This document shows, piece by piece, positions 36,939-44,294 of a DNA stretch of 64,000 nt (position 1 is the first letter of the stretch; each line of letters begins with the position of its first letter). Below the pieces are notes generated by a model that had not been told where the DNA came from, did not search any database, and saw nothing but the letters and a program-made list of their open reading frames with translations. Both the position numbers and the translations under genes were made by a program. This stretch comes from Sphingomonas xinjiangensis (GTDB lineage Bacteria > Pseudomonadota > Alphaproteobacteria > Sphingomonadales > Sphingomonadaceae), in NCBI RefSeq assembly GCF_014199255.1, contig NZ_JACIJF010000002.1, positions 186,001-250,000 of the forward strand, in the 5' to 3' direction.

Positions 36939-36954
36939 GTTTCGTTAACGAAAC
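36939..36954. promoter_or_regulatory. Perfect 16-bp palindrome GTTTCGTTAACGAAAC
   Basis: A perfect palindrome lies immediately upstream of the ATG of the small minus-strand gene ending at 36938. A dimeric regulator bound here would block its initiation region, as in autoregulatory repressors. The motif is seen; the binder is unknown. Confidence 0.5.
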
Positions 36955-37064
36955 CCTAATCTCAACCTCCGGGATCGACGCTCCGCAAATGCGGCCTGAT
37001 TGATCCAGATCAGTCGAATTTGTTCAAGAACCCTTCATGTCGCATCGGCATTGTGCGCCGCACC

Positions 37065-37230
37065 ATGATTGCGTTGAAAGACCCTACCGAAGCAATAGTC
37101 GAACTTCGGCTCTTTGGCATTCCGATTGATTGAGGATGAGCATTTTCGCGCTATCGCCCGCAATGACGATGAAGCTGCCAAGGTTTGGAAAGCTAAGCTG
37201 CTCGAAGTGAACGCCCGCGGCGTTAGATAG
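37065..37230 (+). pseudogene. Frameshifted paralogue of the 58-residue gene
   Basis: ATG 37065 opens MIALKDPTEAIVELRLFGIP, matching the start of the 35930 product (LALNQPVESITSRFG), then hits a TGA. The next frame continues LIEDEHFRAIARNDDEAAKV and WKAKLLEVNARGVR to a TAG at 37228-37230, matching the second half. A small deletion after the FG codons explains the shift. The copy is probably non-functional. Confidence 0.65.
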
Positions 37231-37274
37231 GTTGTGAGACAGGCACTACCCGCCCTGTCCCACAAACATTCCCG

Positions 37275-37643
37275 TTAGATGGTCTCCTCTCCATACTGGT
37301 TTTCACCGGCAGTGCCGGGTTGGCAAAACCATACGAGGAGAAAGATAAACCCGATGAGCGGGAACAGGACCAGCCAATACCGCCATCCGGAGCGGTCCGT
37401 ATCATGTAATCGCCGCACCGCGACAGAGATCGATGGAAGAAATAGGCCGATTGCCGCTAAAGCGTAAAGCGGCCCCGCGCCCGCCTCTTCGCCGGACCAG
37501 CCGAGCATGGTGTCGAGTATGATCGCTGCGAAGCAAACACCGAACCAGAAGAGGGTGAAGAACCAGAACTCTGATCTTGGCGCTCGCCCTCGGAAAGAAG
37601 CATACTTACGGAAACAAGTCTTGATAGCTGTCGTAAAGCTCAT
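37275..37643 (-). CDS. DUF805 family membrane protein
   Basis: The 122-residue product starts MSFTTAIKTCFRKYASFRGR, with the family's FRGRAPRSEFWFFTLFW opening, three or four membrane helices and the conserved loop VAVRRLHDTDRSGWRYWL. DUF805 proteins are small inner-membrane proteins of unknown function, often found in genomic islands and prophages. It is the only clear membrane gene in the left half of the element. Confidence 0.88.
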   Translation of the reverse strand: MSFTTAIKTCFRKYASFRGRAPRSEFWFFTLFWFGVCFAAIILDTMLGWSGEEAGAGPLYALAAIGLFLPSISVAVRRLHDTDRSGWRYWLVLFPLIGFIFLLVWFCQPGTAGENQYGEETI

Positions 37644-37767
37644 CGTTTAGCCCCAGAGGGCTGCTGTGGCACCTGCTGCCACCTTCCCCGCCTCCCCCGT
37701 GAGGCCGAATCTGTCACCAGCCGCAGCTTGGCAAGCGTTTTGCTAAAAGGAAGCGTCCCGCCATGGC

Positions 37768-37955
37768 TCACAACGCCAGAGGTAGCTGGTCCGCAGCGTC
37801 TGCGGGTGCCGGATTGAGGTTTTCTACAATTGAGAGCGCGAGTTCATGCGCTGCTCGCTGCCGCATTCGCGCATCGGAAACGGCTATCCCAAGCCGTGCC
37901 CAGCCGGGAGCTTCAAGGATCGCGTCTGCGAGTGCGTGGGTTAGAGGGGCGAATC
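37768..37955 (-). pseudogene. DUF6771-like small gene, 5' end replaced by the IS
   Basis: The minus-strand frame reads THALADAILEAPGWARLGIA, VSDARMRQRAAHELALSIVE, then NLNPAPADAADQLPLAL. This resembles small sphingomonad proteins I know as DUF6771 (ILxAPGWARVGL pattern, C-terminal QLxL). Its upstream codons cross into the IS end, giving a hybrid frame to 38004 that starts MIQTVIVDGPL from IS sequence. The original start is lost, so it is treated as truncated. Confidence 0.6.
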
Positions 37956-38018
37956 TGAGCTGCCCCCTTCTGAGTGGTCCATCGACTATGACAGTCTGGA
38001 TCAAGGAAGGGACGACGA

Positions 38019-38297
38019 ATGCCTGCGAAGAAGCACAAGCCCGAGGAGATCATCGGGAAGCTGCGTGAGGTTGAGATCGTGCTGGGCCAGGGCGGCACGA
38101 CCGCCGAGGCGTGCCGACGGATCGGGGTCAGCGAGCAGACCTACTACCGTTGGCGCAAGGAATATGGTGGGCTGAAGACCGATCAGGCTCGGCGGATGAA
38201 GGATCTGGAGAAGGAGAACCTGCGGCTGCGCCGTGCGATCTCGGATCTGACGCTGGACAAGTTGATCCTGCAGGAGGCCGCCAAGGGAAACTTCTGA
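38019..38297 (+). CDS. IS3-family transposase OrfA
   Basis: The 92-residue protein has a helix-turn-helix ([46 protein letters not shown]) and a leucine-zipper-like helix ([27 protein letters not shown]), the classical OrfA of IS3 elements. Near its end is a slippery heptamer GGGAAAC (38285-38291) in the correct phase, allowing -1 frameshifting into OrfB to make the full OrfAB transposase. Confidence 0.93.
   Translation: MPAKKHKPEEIIGKLREVEIVLGQGGTTAEACRRIGVSEQTYYRWRKEYGGLKTDQARRMKDLEKENLRLRRAISDLTLDKLILQEAAKGNF
38285..38291 (+). promoter_or_regulatory. Programmed -1 frameshift site GGGAAAC
   Basis: In the orfA frame the codons are AAG GGA AAC; with the preceding G this is a standard X-XXY-YYZ heptamer. 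Slippage by -1 continues as [18 protein letters not shown] in the orfB frame, removing the orfA stop two codons later. Confidence 0.65.
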
Positions 38298-39190
38298 GCC
38301 CTGCGCGGCGCCGGCGCTGCATCGACCAGGTCCGGGAGGTGCTGGATGTATCCGAGCGGCGGGTGTGCCGTGTGCTCGGCCAGCACCGGTCGACGCAGCG
38401 CAAGATGCCGTGCGGGGCAGATGACGAACTGGCGCTCACCGAGGATATTATCGCACTAGCCAGGCAGTACGGGCGCTACGGCTATCGCCGGGTGACCGCG
38501 CTGCTGCATGCGGCGGGCTGGTCGGTGAACCACAAGCGGGTCGAGCGGATCTGGCGACGCGAGGGGCTGAAGGTGCCGCAGCGCCAGCCGAAACGCGGGC
38601 GGCTGTGGTTCAACGATGGCTCGTGCATCCGGTTGCGGCCAGAATATCCGGGCCATGTCTGGGCTTACGACTTCGTCGAGGAACGCACCCATGACGGACG
38701 CAAGTTCCGCATCCTGACCATAATCGACGAGGCCAGCCGCGAGTGCCTGGCACTCGTCGTCGCGCGCCAGCTCAAATACGAAGACGTACTGGCAGCACTG
38801 GCCGAGCTGTTCATCGAACGGGGGCCGCCCGCGCATATCAGGTCGGACAATGGCAGCGAGTTCATCGCCACCGCCGTCCAGACCTGGCTCAGGCAGATCG
38901 GCGTAAAGACACTCTACATCACCCCGGGTTCGCCATGGGAGAACGGCTACAACGAGAGCTTCAACGGCTCGCTGCGGGACGAGCTGCTGAACGGCGAGAT
39001 TTTCTACAGCCTCGCCGAAGCCAAGGTGCTGATCGAGGCATGGCGGCGCCACTACAACACCGTCCGACCCCACAGCAGCCTAGGCTACCGACCACCGGCA
39101 CCCGACACAGAGACGCCGCCATTGCCGGCCTCCGGTTCCGCTTCGCTCCACCTCCAACCCGCAATGGCGGCGGAGACGACAATGCACTAA
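38291..39190 (+). CDS. IS3-family transposase OrfB (via -1 frameshift)
   Basis: The catalytic part of the transposase. After a HTH_21-like region ([20 protein letters not shown]) comes an rve integrase core with the DDE triad: Asp in [11 protein letters not shown], Asp in IRSDNGSEF and Glu in [16 protein letters not shown]. The C-terminal [18 protein letters not shown] is typical. The frame is intact, so the IS may be active. The coordinate given is the first codon after the frameshift; an independent internal start is also possible. Confidence 0.9.
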   Translation, partial: LLSPARRRRCIDQVREVLDVSERRVCRVLGQHRSTQRKMPCGADDELALTEDIIALARQYGRYGYRRVTALLHAAGWSVNHKRVERIWRREGLKVPQRQPKRGRLWFNDGSCIRLRPEYPGHVWAYDFVEERTHDGRKFRILTIIDEASRECLALVVARQLKYEDVLAALAELFIERGPPAHIRSDNGSEFIATAVQTWLRQIGVKTLYITPGSPWENGYNESFNGSLRDELLNGEIFYSLAEAKVLIEAWRRHYNTVRPHSSLGYRPPAPDTETPPLPASGSASLHLQPAMAAETTMH

Positions 39191-39236
39191 CTATCAACCC
39201 GGACCACCCGGTGGGGGCGGCTCACTCGACACAGGC

Positions 39237-40439
39237 GTGATCACCAAAGAGACGATCTACCTCGCTTATCGGGACTGGTGCTCGGCAATGCGGAAGGCGC
39301 GTCCGTTGGAGCAACAAGCCTTCCTCAACGAGCTTCGCCGCATGAGCGCACAGGAAGCCGACTTCCCGCTAATCGTCCGCAAGACCAACAAGTTCAACGG
39401 GTGGCAGTATGTTGGCCCGGTAGCTCCCGCGACCACCGTGACGAACACCCATCTTCAACAACGCGGAATTCCGTGCGCGGGTGTCTTCGTGATCGCTTTC
39501 AGCACCGTTCGGCATGTCCGGGACAACCGCCCGGTCACCGATACCAAACCCTCTTGGAAGTCGTTCGCCGACTTCCTCGAAGGACAATCGAAGAGACCCG
39601 GTATCGACAAGGGGCGGACGCTTTGCGTCTGTCCCGCCATCTATGACGACGGCGTGATCCGAGCGAAGAGCCGGGTGGTTGGGTGGAATTGGTTTGCCGC
39701 TGACATCGACAACAAGGAAGGCAATCAACCCCACTCCACCATCGAGGCGGTCACGGAGAAGATGAGGGCGCAAGATGCTCCCTTCGTCATCTACACCACC
39801 ACATCGCACAAGTCAGATGGCCATTGCTTCCGCCTGATGTTCCCGCTGGATCGTCTCGTGGAGCGGGAAGAATTTGCCGAGGTATGGGCAAGCTTCGCAC
39901 AGTGGCTTGGCTGCGTGGATGTGAAGACCAAGGATGAGTCCCGGTTGTTCATCGCACCACGCGCTTGGCCGGGTGCGGAGTTTCACCGGCACGATGCTGG
40001 CGAGCCGGTTTGTGTCGATCTCATCAAGCTCACCAACCCGGTTGTGGTGCCCGCCAGAGCCTCAAAGACGCTCACCAGCGCCTTTATCGATACCAGCGGC
40101 CTCAAGCTCCCCTGCCCCTCTCAAATCAGCCTACACGGCGATTTCGTGACCAATGAGAGCCTATCCAAGGCATGCACCGGAGCACCGGGCACCCGCATGT
40201 TTCCCTTCATGGTTCGGACTGGCGTCCGCGCTCTGCTCAAGGGTTACGCGATCAGCGCCGATGATCTCGCCAGCATCGGGTTCCAGTTCGCCACCAGCAT
40301 CGGACGAGACACCAGCGACATCGATCACGACGCGGAGAACGCTCACGCGGCTGCGGTCTCTCGCTACGCGGAGTTGATGGCCGAGCGTGTGGAGAAGCAG
40401 TGTCCGGTGAAGGAGAAACTCAAAAAGTGGAAAAAATGA
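39237..40439 (+). CDS. Primase/polymerase-like (AEP-type) replication protein of the element
   Basis: The 400-residue product from a GTG 13 nt after the IS has features of archaeo-eukaryotic-type primases of plasmids and phages: a hydrophobic strand ending DID at residues 156-158 (WFAADIDNK), an IYTTTSHK segment at 185-192, FRLMFPL at 198-204 and DESRLFIAPRAW at 233-244. A helical C-terminal part follows and ends in a lysine-rich tail. The assignment is by motif pattern only. Because the IS lacks a target duplication, a few N-terminal residues could have been lost. Confidence 0.55.
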   Translation: MITKETIYLAYRDWCSAMRKARPLEQQAFLNELRRMSAQEADFPLIVRKTNKFNGWQYVGPVAPATTVTNTHLQQRGIPCAGVFVIAFSTVRHVRDNRPVTDTKPSWKSFADFLEGQSKRPGIDKGRTLCVCPAIYDDGVIRAKSRVVGWNWFAADIDNKEGNQPHSTIEAVTEKMRAQDAPFVIYTTTSHKSDGHCFRLMFPLDRLVEREEFAEVWASFAQWLGCVDVKTKDESRLFIAPRAWPGAEFHRHDAGEPVCVDLIKLTNPVVVPARASKTLTSAFIDTSGLKLPCPSQISLHGDFVTNESLSKACTGAPGTRMFPFMVRTGVRALLKGYAISADDLASIGFQFATSIGRDTSDIDHDAENAHAAAVSRYAELMAERVEKQCPVKEKLKKWKK

Positions 40440-40500
40440 GCCTTATCCGGGCAATTTCGCAGCAACACTGTAAATAATGAAGAGAGAAGAAAGGACATGT

Positions 40501-40776
40501 ATGATGGATATCTACTACACGAAAGGATTCACCAAGATGATGGCCATGAGACAGGGGCTTCAGAGAGCCGCCAATGCTCCACACGAGATGCCCGCCCGTC
40601 GATCCATGATCGACTACACGGAAGGGTTTCGGTGGATATTCTCACCAGCACTTCAAGAGTGGATTGACCGCAACGCGGTCGCAAAGATTTGGCTCCGATT
40701 CAATGTCAACAATGAAGCACTGATCGTCTGCGCCGAAAACGAAATCGATCTCACGATGCTCGCAACCAGTTTTTGA
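40501..40776 (+). CDS. Hypothetical element protein, 91 residues
   Basis: The start at the double ATG (40501/40504) is chosen because GAAAGGA precedes it; a longer frame from 40477 is possible. The product reads MMDIYYTKGFTKMMAMRQGL and later IDYTEGFRWIFSPALQEWID. Two similar short segments, YYTKGF and DYTEGF, hint at an internal duplication. No family is recognised. It starts a run of three closely spaced genes. Confidence 0.55.
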   Translation: MMDIYYTKGFTKMMAMRQGLQRAANAPHEMPARRSMIDYTEGFRWIFSPALQEWIDRNAVAKIWLRFNVNNEALIVCAENEIDLTMLATSF

Positions 40777-40793
40777 AATAACCAAGGAGAACC

Positions 40794-40973
40794 ATGGAAC
40801 TACTCTACACTGCCACGGTCATCGCGACTGTGACCATCACTATCACATTGTTTATAGCACTACATCGCCAGACGCGCCGCGCTGATCGTGCCGAAGCCGC
40901 GCTCGCGCGTGTCGAGGCCGAGATCGCCCGCACCACATTAAACCCGATGTTGGTTGCGGCAGGTGAGGCATGA
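40794..40973 (+). CDS. Small single-span membrane protein with a helical tail
   Basis: A 59-codon gene with an AAGGAGA ribosome-binding site encodes an N-terminal membrane helix (MELLYTATVIATVTITITLF) followed by a charged heptad-like helix (RADRAEAALARVEAEIART). Its stop overlaps the ATG of the next gene (ATGA). The shape recalls small phage lysis or membrane-remodelling proteins, which fits the lysozyme in the same element, but there is no direct evidence of that role. Confidence 0.6.
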   Translation: MELLYTATVIATVTITITLFIALHRQTRRADRAEAALARVEAEIARTTLNPMLVAAGEA

Positions 40974-41317
40974 CCCCACAGCTTCCCGATCTCTCCACCG
41001 TGTTCGAAACTGATTTTGAACTTGAACCGGACGATCTTCCCCCGGTCCCGATGGTCGGTTCCACCTATCGGCCAACCGGGTGGTGGACCACCACCGAGTT
41101 TGAAAATCAGTTTTTAGACTATCCCGACTTCGCGGATGGTCGGGAACGCATCCGCCACATGCTCGCGCGGATGATCAGCGCGGCCATCGAAGCTGGCGAA
41201 GCCACGGACTGGGATGTTCCCGTGTTCCCGTTCGCTGGCCGGATGCTCAACGGTCACGATCTACTCGCGACGACTGATGACCATGCTGATGCGATGATCT
41301 CGTTGGCGAGGCAGTAG
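40970..41317 (+). CDS. Hypothetical acidic element protein, 115 residues
   Basis: Translationally coupled to the preceding membrane protein by a 4-nt overlap. The product is acidic at the N-terminus (LSTVFETDFELEPDDLPPVP), followed by a helical region (RERIRHMLARMISAAIEAGE). Not recognised. Confidence 0.6.
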   Translation: MTPQLPDLSTVFETDFELEPDDLPPVPMVGSTYRPTGWWTTTEFENQFLDYPDFADGRERIRHMLARMISAAIEAGEATDWDVPVFPFAGRMLNGHDLLATTDDHADAMISLARQ

Positions 41318-41323
41318 CGTCGC

Positions 41324-41821
41324 CTACCAAAGCGGGTCCGGCTTCCTCACGGGCGCATCGTCCATCCGCATGTATCGACCAAGCTCGACACCCCGTTGGA
41401 TCAACTCATCACGCTTGGCTTCAAGTTTCTTCCTGATCTCCGGTGTGAGTTTGTCACCAAGTCGAGCAATCTCACGCTCAAATTCGAATTCCACCCAACC
41501 GGTGTTCTTGGTCTCTGTCTCATAAAGCAAGCGCGATACCGTCGTCGCGGCGAACGGCTTTCCCTCTTGCGAGAGGATCGGGAAGCCCTCGGGTTGGAAG
41601 TTATTGAGGAACTTGGCTACCTTCCGGAGCGAAATCACCCCCGTGTTCGGGTTGCGCGTATTGTGGACGGCAACTCTCACCCATTTCGCCACGCCCGAGG
41701 CGTAGTCGAACGCCCTTCGCCGCTTTTCAGCCGTCGAAGACTGGTTGCCAAGAATCCAGTCCTTCTCCGCGAGGATGTCGCGCGACACCGCTCCATCCAA
41801 GTTCACGAAGATACGCTTCAT
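41324..41821 (-). CDS. Hypothetical protein with recombinase-like helix-turn-helix
   Basis: The 165-residue product (MKRIFVNLDGAVSRDILAEK) contains ISLRKVAKFLNNFQPEGFPI then GKPFAATTVSRLLYETE at about residues 62-102. That resembles the recombinase-domain pattern in which a SLRxIAxxLNxxG helix is followed by a WSxxTVxRIL helix. A basic, charged C-terminal helix follows. It lacks the catalytic serine domain. A DNA-binding partner of the integrase (directionality factor) or a repressor acting at the CCGTTAC repeats next to its start are reasonable guesses. Confidence 0.6.
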   Translation of the reverse strand: MKRIFVNLDGAVSRDILAEKDWILGNQSSTAEKRRRAFDYASGVAKWVRVAVHNTRNPNTGVISLRKVAKFLNNFQPEGFPILSQEGKPFAATTVSRLLYETETKNTGWVEFEFEREIARLGDKLTPEIRKKLEAKRDELIQRGVELGRYMRMDDAPVRKPDPLW

Positions 41822-41856
41822 TCTACCTCTTCCGCCCTTTCTGCTGACCCTCCTTG

Positions 41857-41954
41857 CACCCGTTACGATATCCCTTCCACCCGTTACAGCCGTGGGACAT
41901 CCGGACAGTTCGCATGTATTTCTCTGCCTATCGAAGTGACGCCGACAGTAACGG
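41857..41954. promoter_or_regulatory. CCGTTAC operator-like repeats in the divergent promoter region
   Basis: Two direct copies of CACCCGTTAC start at 41857 and 41878, exactly 21 bp apart (two helical turns), and an inverted GTAACGG lies at 41948-41954, just before the methyltransferase gene. Spacing on one DNA face and presence only in the divergent intergenic gap suggest cooperative binding by an element regulator. Confidence 0.55.
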
Positions 41955-41982
41955 TTAACCTTGCAACAGATGGAGAACTGAA

Positions 41983-43317
41983 ATGAACAACCTCAACCAA
42001 ATCCTCAACCAGCTTACCGCCACGATCATGGAAATTGTCGAGCGGGCGAATGCCCGCGCCACTGCGGCGGAAGGGAAGCTCGAAGCACTCGCCAGCATTA
42101 TCTCGAATGACAACGCACCCGTTGAGCCCAAGCCTGTCGAACCGCAGCCGGTGAAGAAGGTGCAGGCAAGCGCAAAGGTCGCTCCGAAGGTCAAGTTGAA
42201 GCGCACCGACAAGCGCTACGCGGACACCATCTTCCTCAACGCTCTGACGCACGAATTTCAGAGTGCCCCGGCGCTTCACCAGAGGCTCGCACGGCACGGC
42301 GTTTCGCTCGGGCTGATCTACAAGCGCTATCGCGATCTTGCCAACAACCCTGCCATGGATGTTGAGGCGGACGGCAACCGCTATCGGCTGATCGCCCCGA
42401 AGACTGCGCCCGATGCCGTTGCTCCGGCCCCTGCCCCCAAGCCGAAGAAGTCGGCGGCACCCGCCAAGAGCCCTCGCGTGAAGGTTACTCGTGCTGCCAA
42501 TGACGATCAGGTCACGCTTACCCTTGATCACCCTCAACTGGTGAACGGATGCGGATTGGAGATGATGCGCAAGCTTCCGGACGCGAGCGTTGATCTCGTG
42601 CTCTGTGACCTCCCGTATGGAATCACTGGACTTGAGATCGATCCCAAGATCGATGTTGAAGCTTGGATGACCGAGATGCGGCGCATCGTCACTGATCGCG
42701 GGGCGATTGTCGCATTCTGTGTTCAGCCGTTCGCCACTGATCTGATGAACGCCGGTCGCGACATCTACAAGTACGACACCGTGTGGGAGAAGCCCAACGC
42801 GACCAACTTCCAGCACTCCAAGGGTCAGTTCCTCCGCTGTCACGAGACGATGATTGTGTTCTCGAAGGGTACCGCAACTGGTGAGGCTTCCTCTCAAAGG
42901 CAGATGACCTACAACCCGCAAGGCGCGGAAAAGGTGACCAAGTTTGTCCGGAAGCGCGAACGCTCGGTCAACTATCTTCAAAATCCGCATAGCTCGAAAA
43001 AGAAGGCGGGTGAGGCATATGATGCCCTTAAGAATTGTCCGCGTAGCGTCATCTATGGCCCGAAGGACCATGATGCGAAGAAGCTCCATCCCTTCGCCAA
43101 GCCGATTTGGTTGCTTGAATACCTGATCCGCACTTTCAGCAATGAGGGCGAGATCGTGCTTGATCCCACCATGGGAAGTGGCTCGGCTGGTATCGCAGCG
43201 CTGAATACGAAACGCCGGTTCGTCGGCGCGGAGAATGGTACCGACAGGCAAGGACGCGACATCTTCGAAATGGCCAAGGCACGGATCGGTGGTGCGGAAA
43301 GGAAGGTCGCTGCCTGA
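41983..43317 (+). CDS. Orphan beta-class DNA methyltransferase
   Basis: The 444-residue protein has an N-terminal helical region, a Pro/Ala/Lys-rich linker (about residues 140-170) and a C-terminal methyltransferase with motif IV first (LVLCDLPYGITGLE, residues 209-213) and the SAM-binding motif I last (VLDPTMGSGSAGIAAL, from about 394). That is the beta-class order of N6-adenine or N4-cytosine enzymes. The catalytic tetrad is DLPY instead of the usual DPPY. No restriction gene is adjacent, so it probably protects the element or modulates transcription. Confidence 0.88.
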   Translation: MNNLNQILNQLTATIMEIVERANARATAAEGKLEALASIISNDNAPVEPKPVEPQPVKKVQASAKVAPKVKLKRTDKRYADTIFLNALTHEFQSAPALHQRLARHGVSLGLIYKRYRDLANNPAMDVEADGNRYRLIAPKTAPDAVAPAPAPKPKKSAAPAKSPRVKVTRAANDDQVTLTLDHPQLVNGCGLEMMRKLPDASVDLVLCDLPYGITGLEIDPKIDVEAWMTEMRRIVTDRGAIVAFCVQPFATDLMNAGRDIYKYDTVWEKPNATNFQHSKGQFLRCHETMIVFSKGTATGEASSQRQMTYNPQGAEKVTKFVRKRERSVNYLQNPHSSKKKAGEAYDALKNCPRSVIYGPKDHDAKKLHPFAKPIWLLEYLIRTFSNEGEIVLDPTMGSGSAGIAALNTKRRFVGAENGTDRQGRDIFEMAKARIGGAERKVAA

Positions 43318-43332
43318 TCCACTAAATAGGGG

Positions 43333-43764
43333 ATGAACCTATCCCCTTCCAAAGAATGCATCGACCTGATCAAGGCCTTTGAAGGCTGCAAACTCCGCGC
43401 CTACACATGCTCGGCTGGCGTCCCCACGCTTGGGTGGGGAGCGACTGGCCCTGATATCAAACTCGGTATGGTCTGGACACAGAAGCAAGCCGCTGACCGT
43501 CTCGCCAGCGATGTGGCGAAGTTTGCTGATGGTGTCGCCAAGATCGCCGGAGACTGTTCGCAGGGGCAGTTCGATGCGTTGGTGAGCTTCGCGTTCAATT
43601 GCGGACTGGCCGCACTGAAATCGTCCACCCTCCTACGCAAGCACATCTCCGGAGATCACGCCGGAGCGGCCAAGGAATTTCTGCGCTGGAATAAAGCTGG
43701 CGGGAAGGTGCTCGCTGGCCTTACGCGCCGCCGCGCCGCCGAAGCGAAGTTATACGCTGACTAA
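43333..43764 (+). CDS. GH24 phage-type lysozyme (endolysin)
   Basis: The 143-residue enzyme would cleave peptidoglycan glycan strands. It has the P21/R-type layout: catalytic Glu17 in LIKAFEGCKLRAY, the CSAGVPTLGWGAT segment and the later QFDALVSFAFNCG and LLRKH motifs. There is no signal peptide or membrane anchor, so release would need a holin-like partner. It is a sign of phage ancestry for the element. The gene follows the methyltransferase by 15 nt. Confidence 0.92.
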   Translation: MNLSPSKECIDLIKAFEGCKLRAYTCSAGVPTLGWGATGPDIKLGMVWTQKQAADRLASDVAKFADGVAKIAGDCSQGQFDALVSFAFNCGLAALKSSTLLRKHISGDHAGAAKEFLRWNKAGGKVLAGLTRRRAAEAKLYAD

Positions 43765-43829
43765 ATATCAGCGATGGGCGGCACTGTGAGCGCTTTGTCG
43801 CCCATCACTTGCTGATGTAAGCGCGCCGC

Positions 43830-44252
43830 ATGGTTGCCATCCCGATCACCCGCTCAATCTGGATAGACGATAGCGAGCTTGTCGAATCCGCCACGCGTGC
43901 GAGCGGTGCCGGTGGCCAACATGTAAACACCACCGACTCGGCAGTGATCCTGCGCTTCGATGTGGCTGCCAACCAAACGCTTCCCGAAATGGTCAAAGTG
44001 CGGCTGGTGGCTTTGGCTGGATCAAGGATGACGCGCGATGGCGTCTTGATCCTTCGAGCAGAAAGCTCCCGGTCGCAGCACATGAACCGCGAAGAAGTGC
44101 GTTCGCGCCTTATCGAGCTAATCCGCGAAGCCACCTTTGTTGAGAAAAAACGCCGCCCCACCAAACCGAGCAAAGCCGCGAAAGCTCGGAGGGTAGATAG
44201 CAAAGTGAAGCGATCCACCATCAAGGCTGGACGCGGAAAAATCCGAGAGTGA
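43830..44252 (+). CDS. Second, complete ArfB-type ribosome rescue factor carried by the element
   Basis: The 140-residue product is a full ArfB/YaeJ: RASGAGGQHVNTTDSAVILR with the GGQ motif, LPEMVKVRLVALAG, SSRSQHMNREEVRSRLIELI, and the basic tail KRRPTKPSKAAKARRVDSKV that binds the mRNA channel of stalled ribosomes. It is clearly different from the interrupted host copy (GGQHVNTTDSAV versus GGQNVNKVATAV). It ends 13 nt before the attR arm, so the element carries a replacement for the gene it disrupts. Confidence 0.93.
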   Translation: MVAIPITRSIWIDDSELVESATRASGAGGQHVNTTDSAVILRFDVAANQTLPEMVKVRLVALAGSRMTRDGVLILRAESSRSQHMNREEVRSRLIELIREATFVEKKRRPTKPSKAAKARRVDSKVKRSTIKAGRGKIRE

Positions 44253-44264
44253 CGCTTCTAGGCG

Positions 44265-44294
44265 CGGGGAAACCTTGACACCTTCAACAAGGTC
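44265..44294. other. attR of the element
   Basis: The arm CGGGGAAAC (44265-44273) is followed, 12 nt before the central AA, by ACCT and the shared core TCAACAAGGTC (44284-44294). Joining this side with the element side of attL reconstructs a dyad, ACCTT-N4-AAGGT with outer GGGGAAAC arms, centred on AA. Confidence 0.85.

Larger units (their letters stand above)
37956..39224 (+). mobile_element. IS3-family insertion sequence
   Basis: The ends are inverted: TGAGCTGCCCCCTTCTGAG on the left (37956 on) and, reversed, TGAGCCGCCCCCACCGGGTG on the right (ending 39224), both followed by GTGGTCC-type sequence. Inside are overlapping orfA and orfB in -1 relation with a DDE transposase. The flanking bases (aatc left, ctcg right) do not form a target duplication, suggesting a later deletion next to the IS or recombination between copies. 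Confidence 0.9.
34077..44294. mobile_element. Integrative element inserted in arfB (attL 34077-34087, attR 44284-44294)
   Basis: The two arfB pieces flank about 10.2 kb of less GC-rich DNA. Both junctions carry TCAACAAGGTC, the 11-bp core left by strand exchange. Just inside, GTTTCCCCG (34093-34101) and CGGGGAAAC (44265-44273) are inverted and each lies exactly 12 nt from the central AA, giving a symmetric attP. Cargo: a large serine recombinase, a primase-like protein, an orphan methyltransferase, a GH24 lysozyme, DUF805, several unknown small genes, an IS3-family insertion, and a full-length second arfB next to attR. No structural phage genes or conjugation genes are visible, so a satellite-like or reduced prophage is likely. 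Confidence 0.88.

Noticed and set aside
37768..38004. 78-codon minus-strand frame crossing the IS end considered as an intact gene
   Set aside because: Its first codons are IS end sequence, so the original start is missing.
39237..40439. Product considered as a restriction enzyme partner of the methyltransferase
   Set aside because: No PD-(D/E)XK-like pattern seen; the DID, TTSHK and DESRLF segments fit a primase-like protein better.
41884..43251. 455-codon minus-strand frame opposite the methyltransferase
   Set aside because: The + strand has DLPYG and DPTMGSGSAG motifs in the right order; the reverse frame shows no family features.
34148..44252. Element considered as a conjugative island or toxin-antitoxin/defence island
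   Set aside because: No relaxase, coupling protein or type IV secretion genes and no clear toxin pair; the methyltransferase has no restriction partner.
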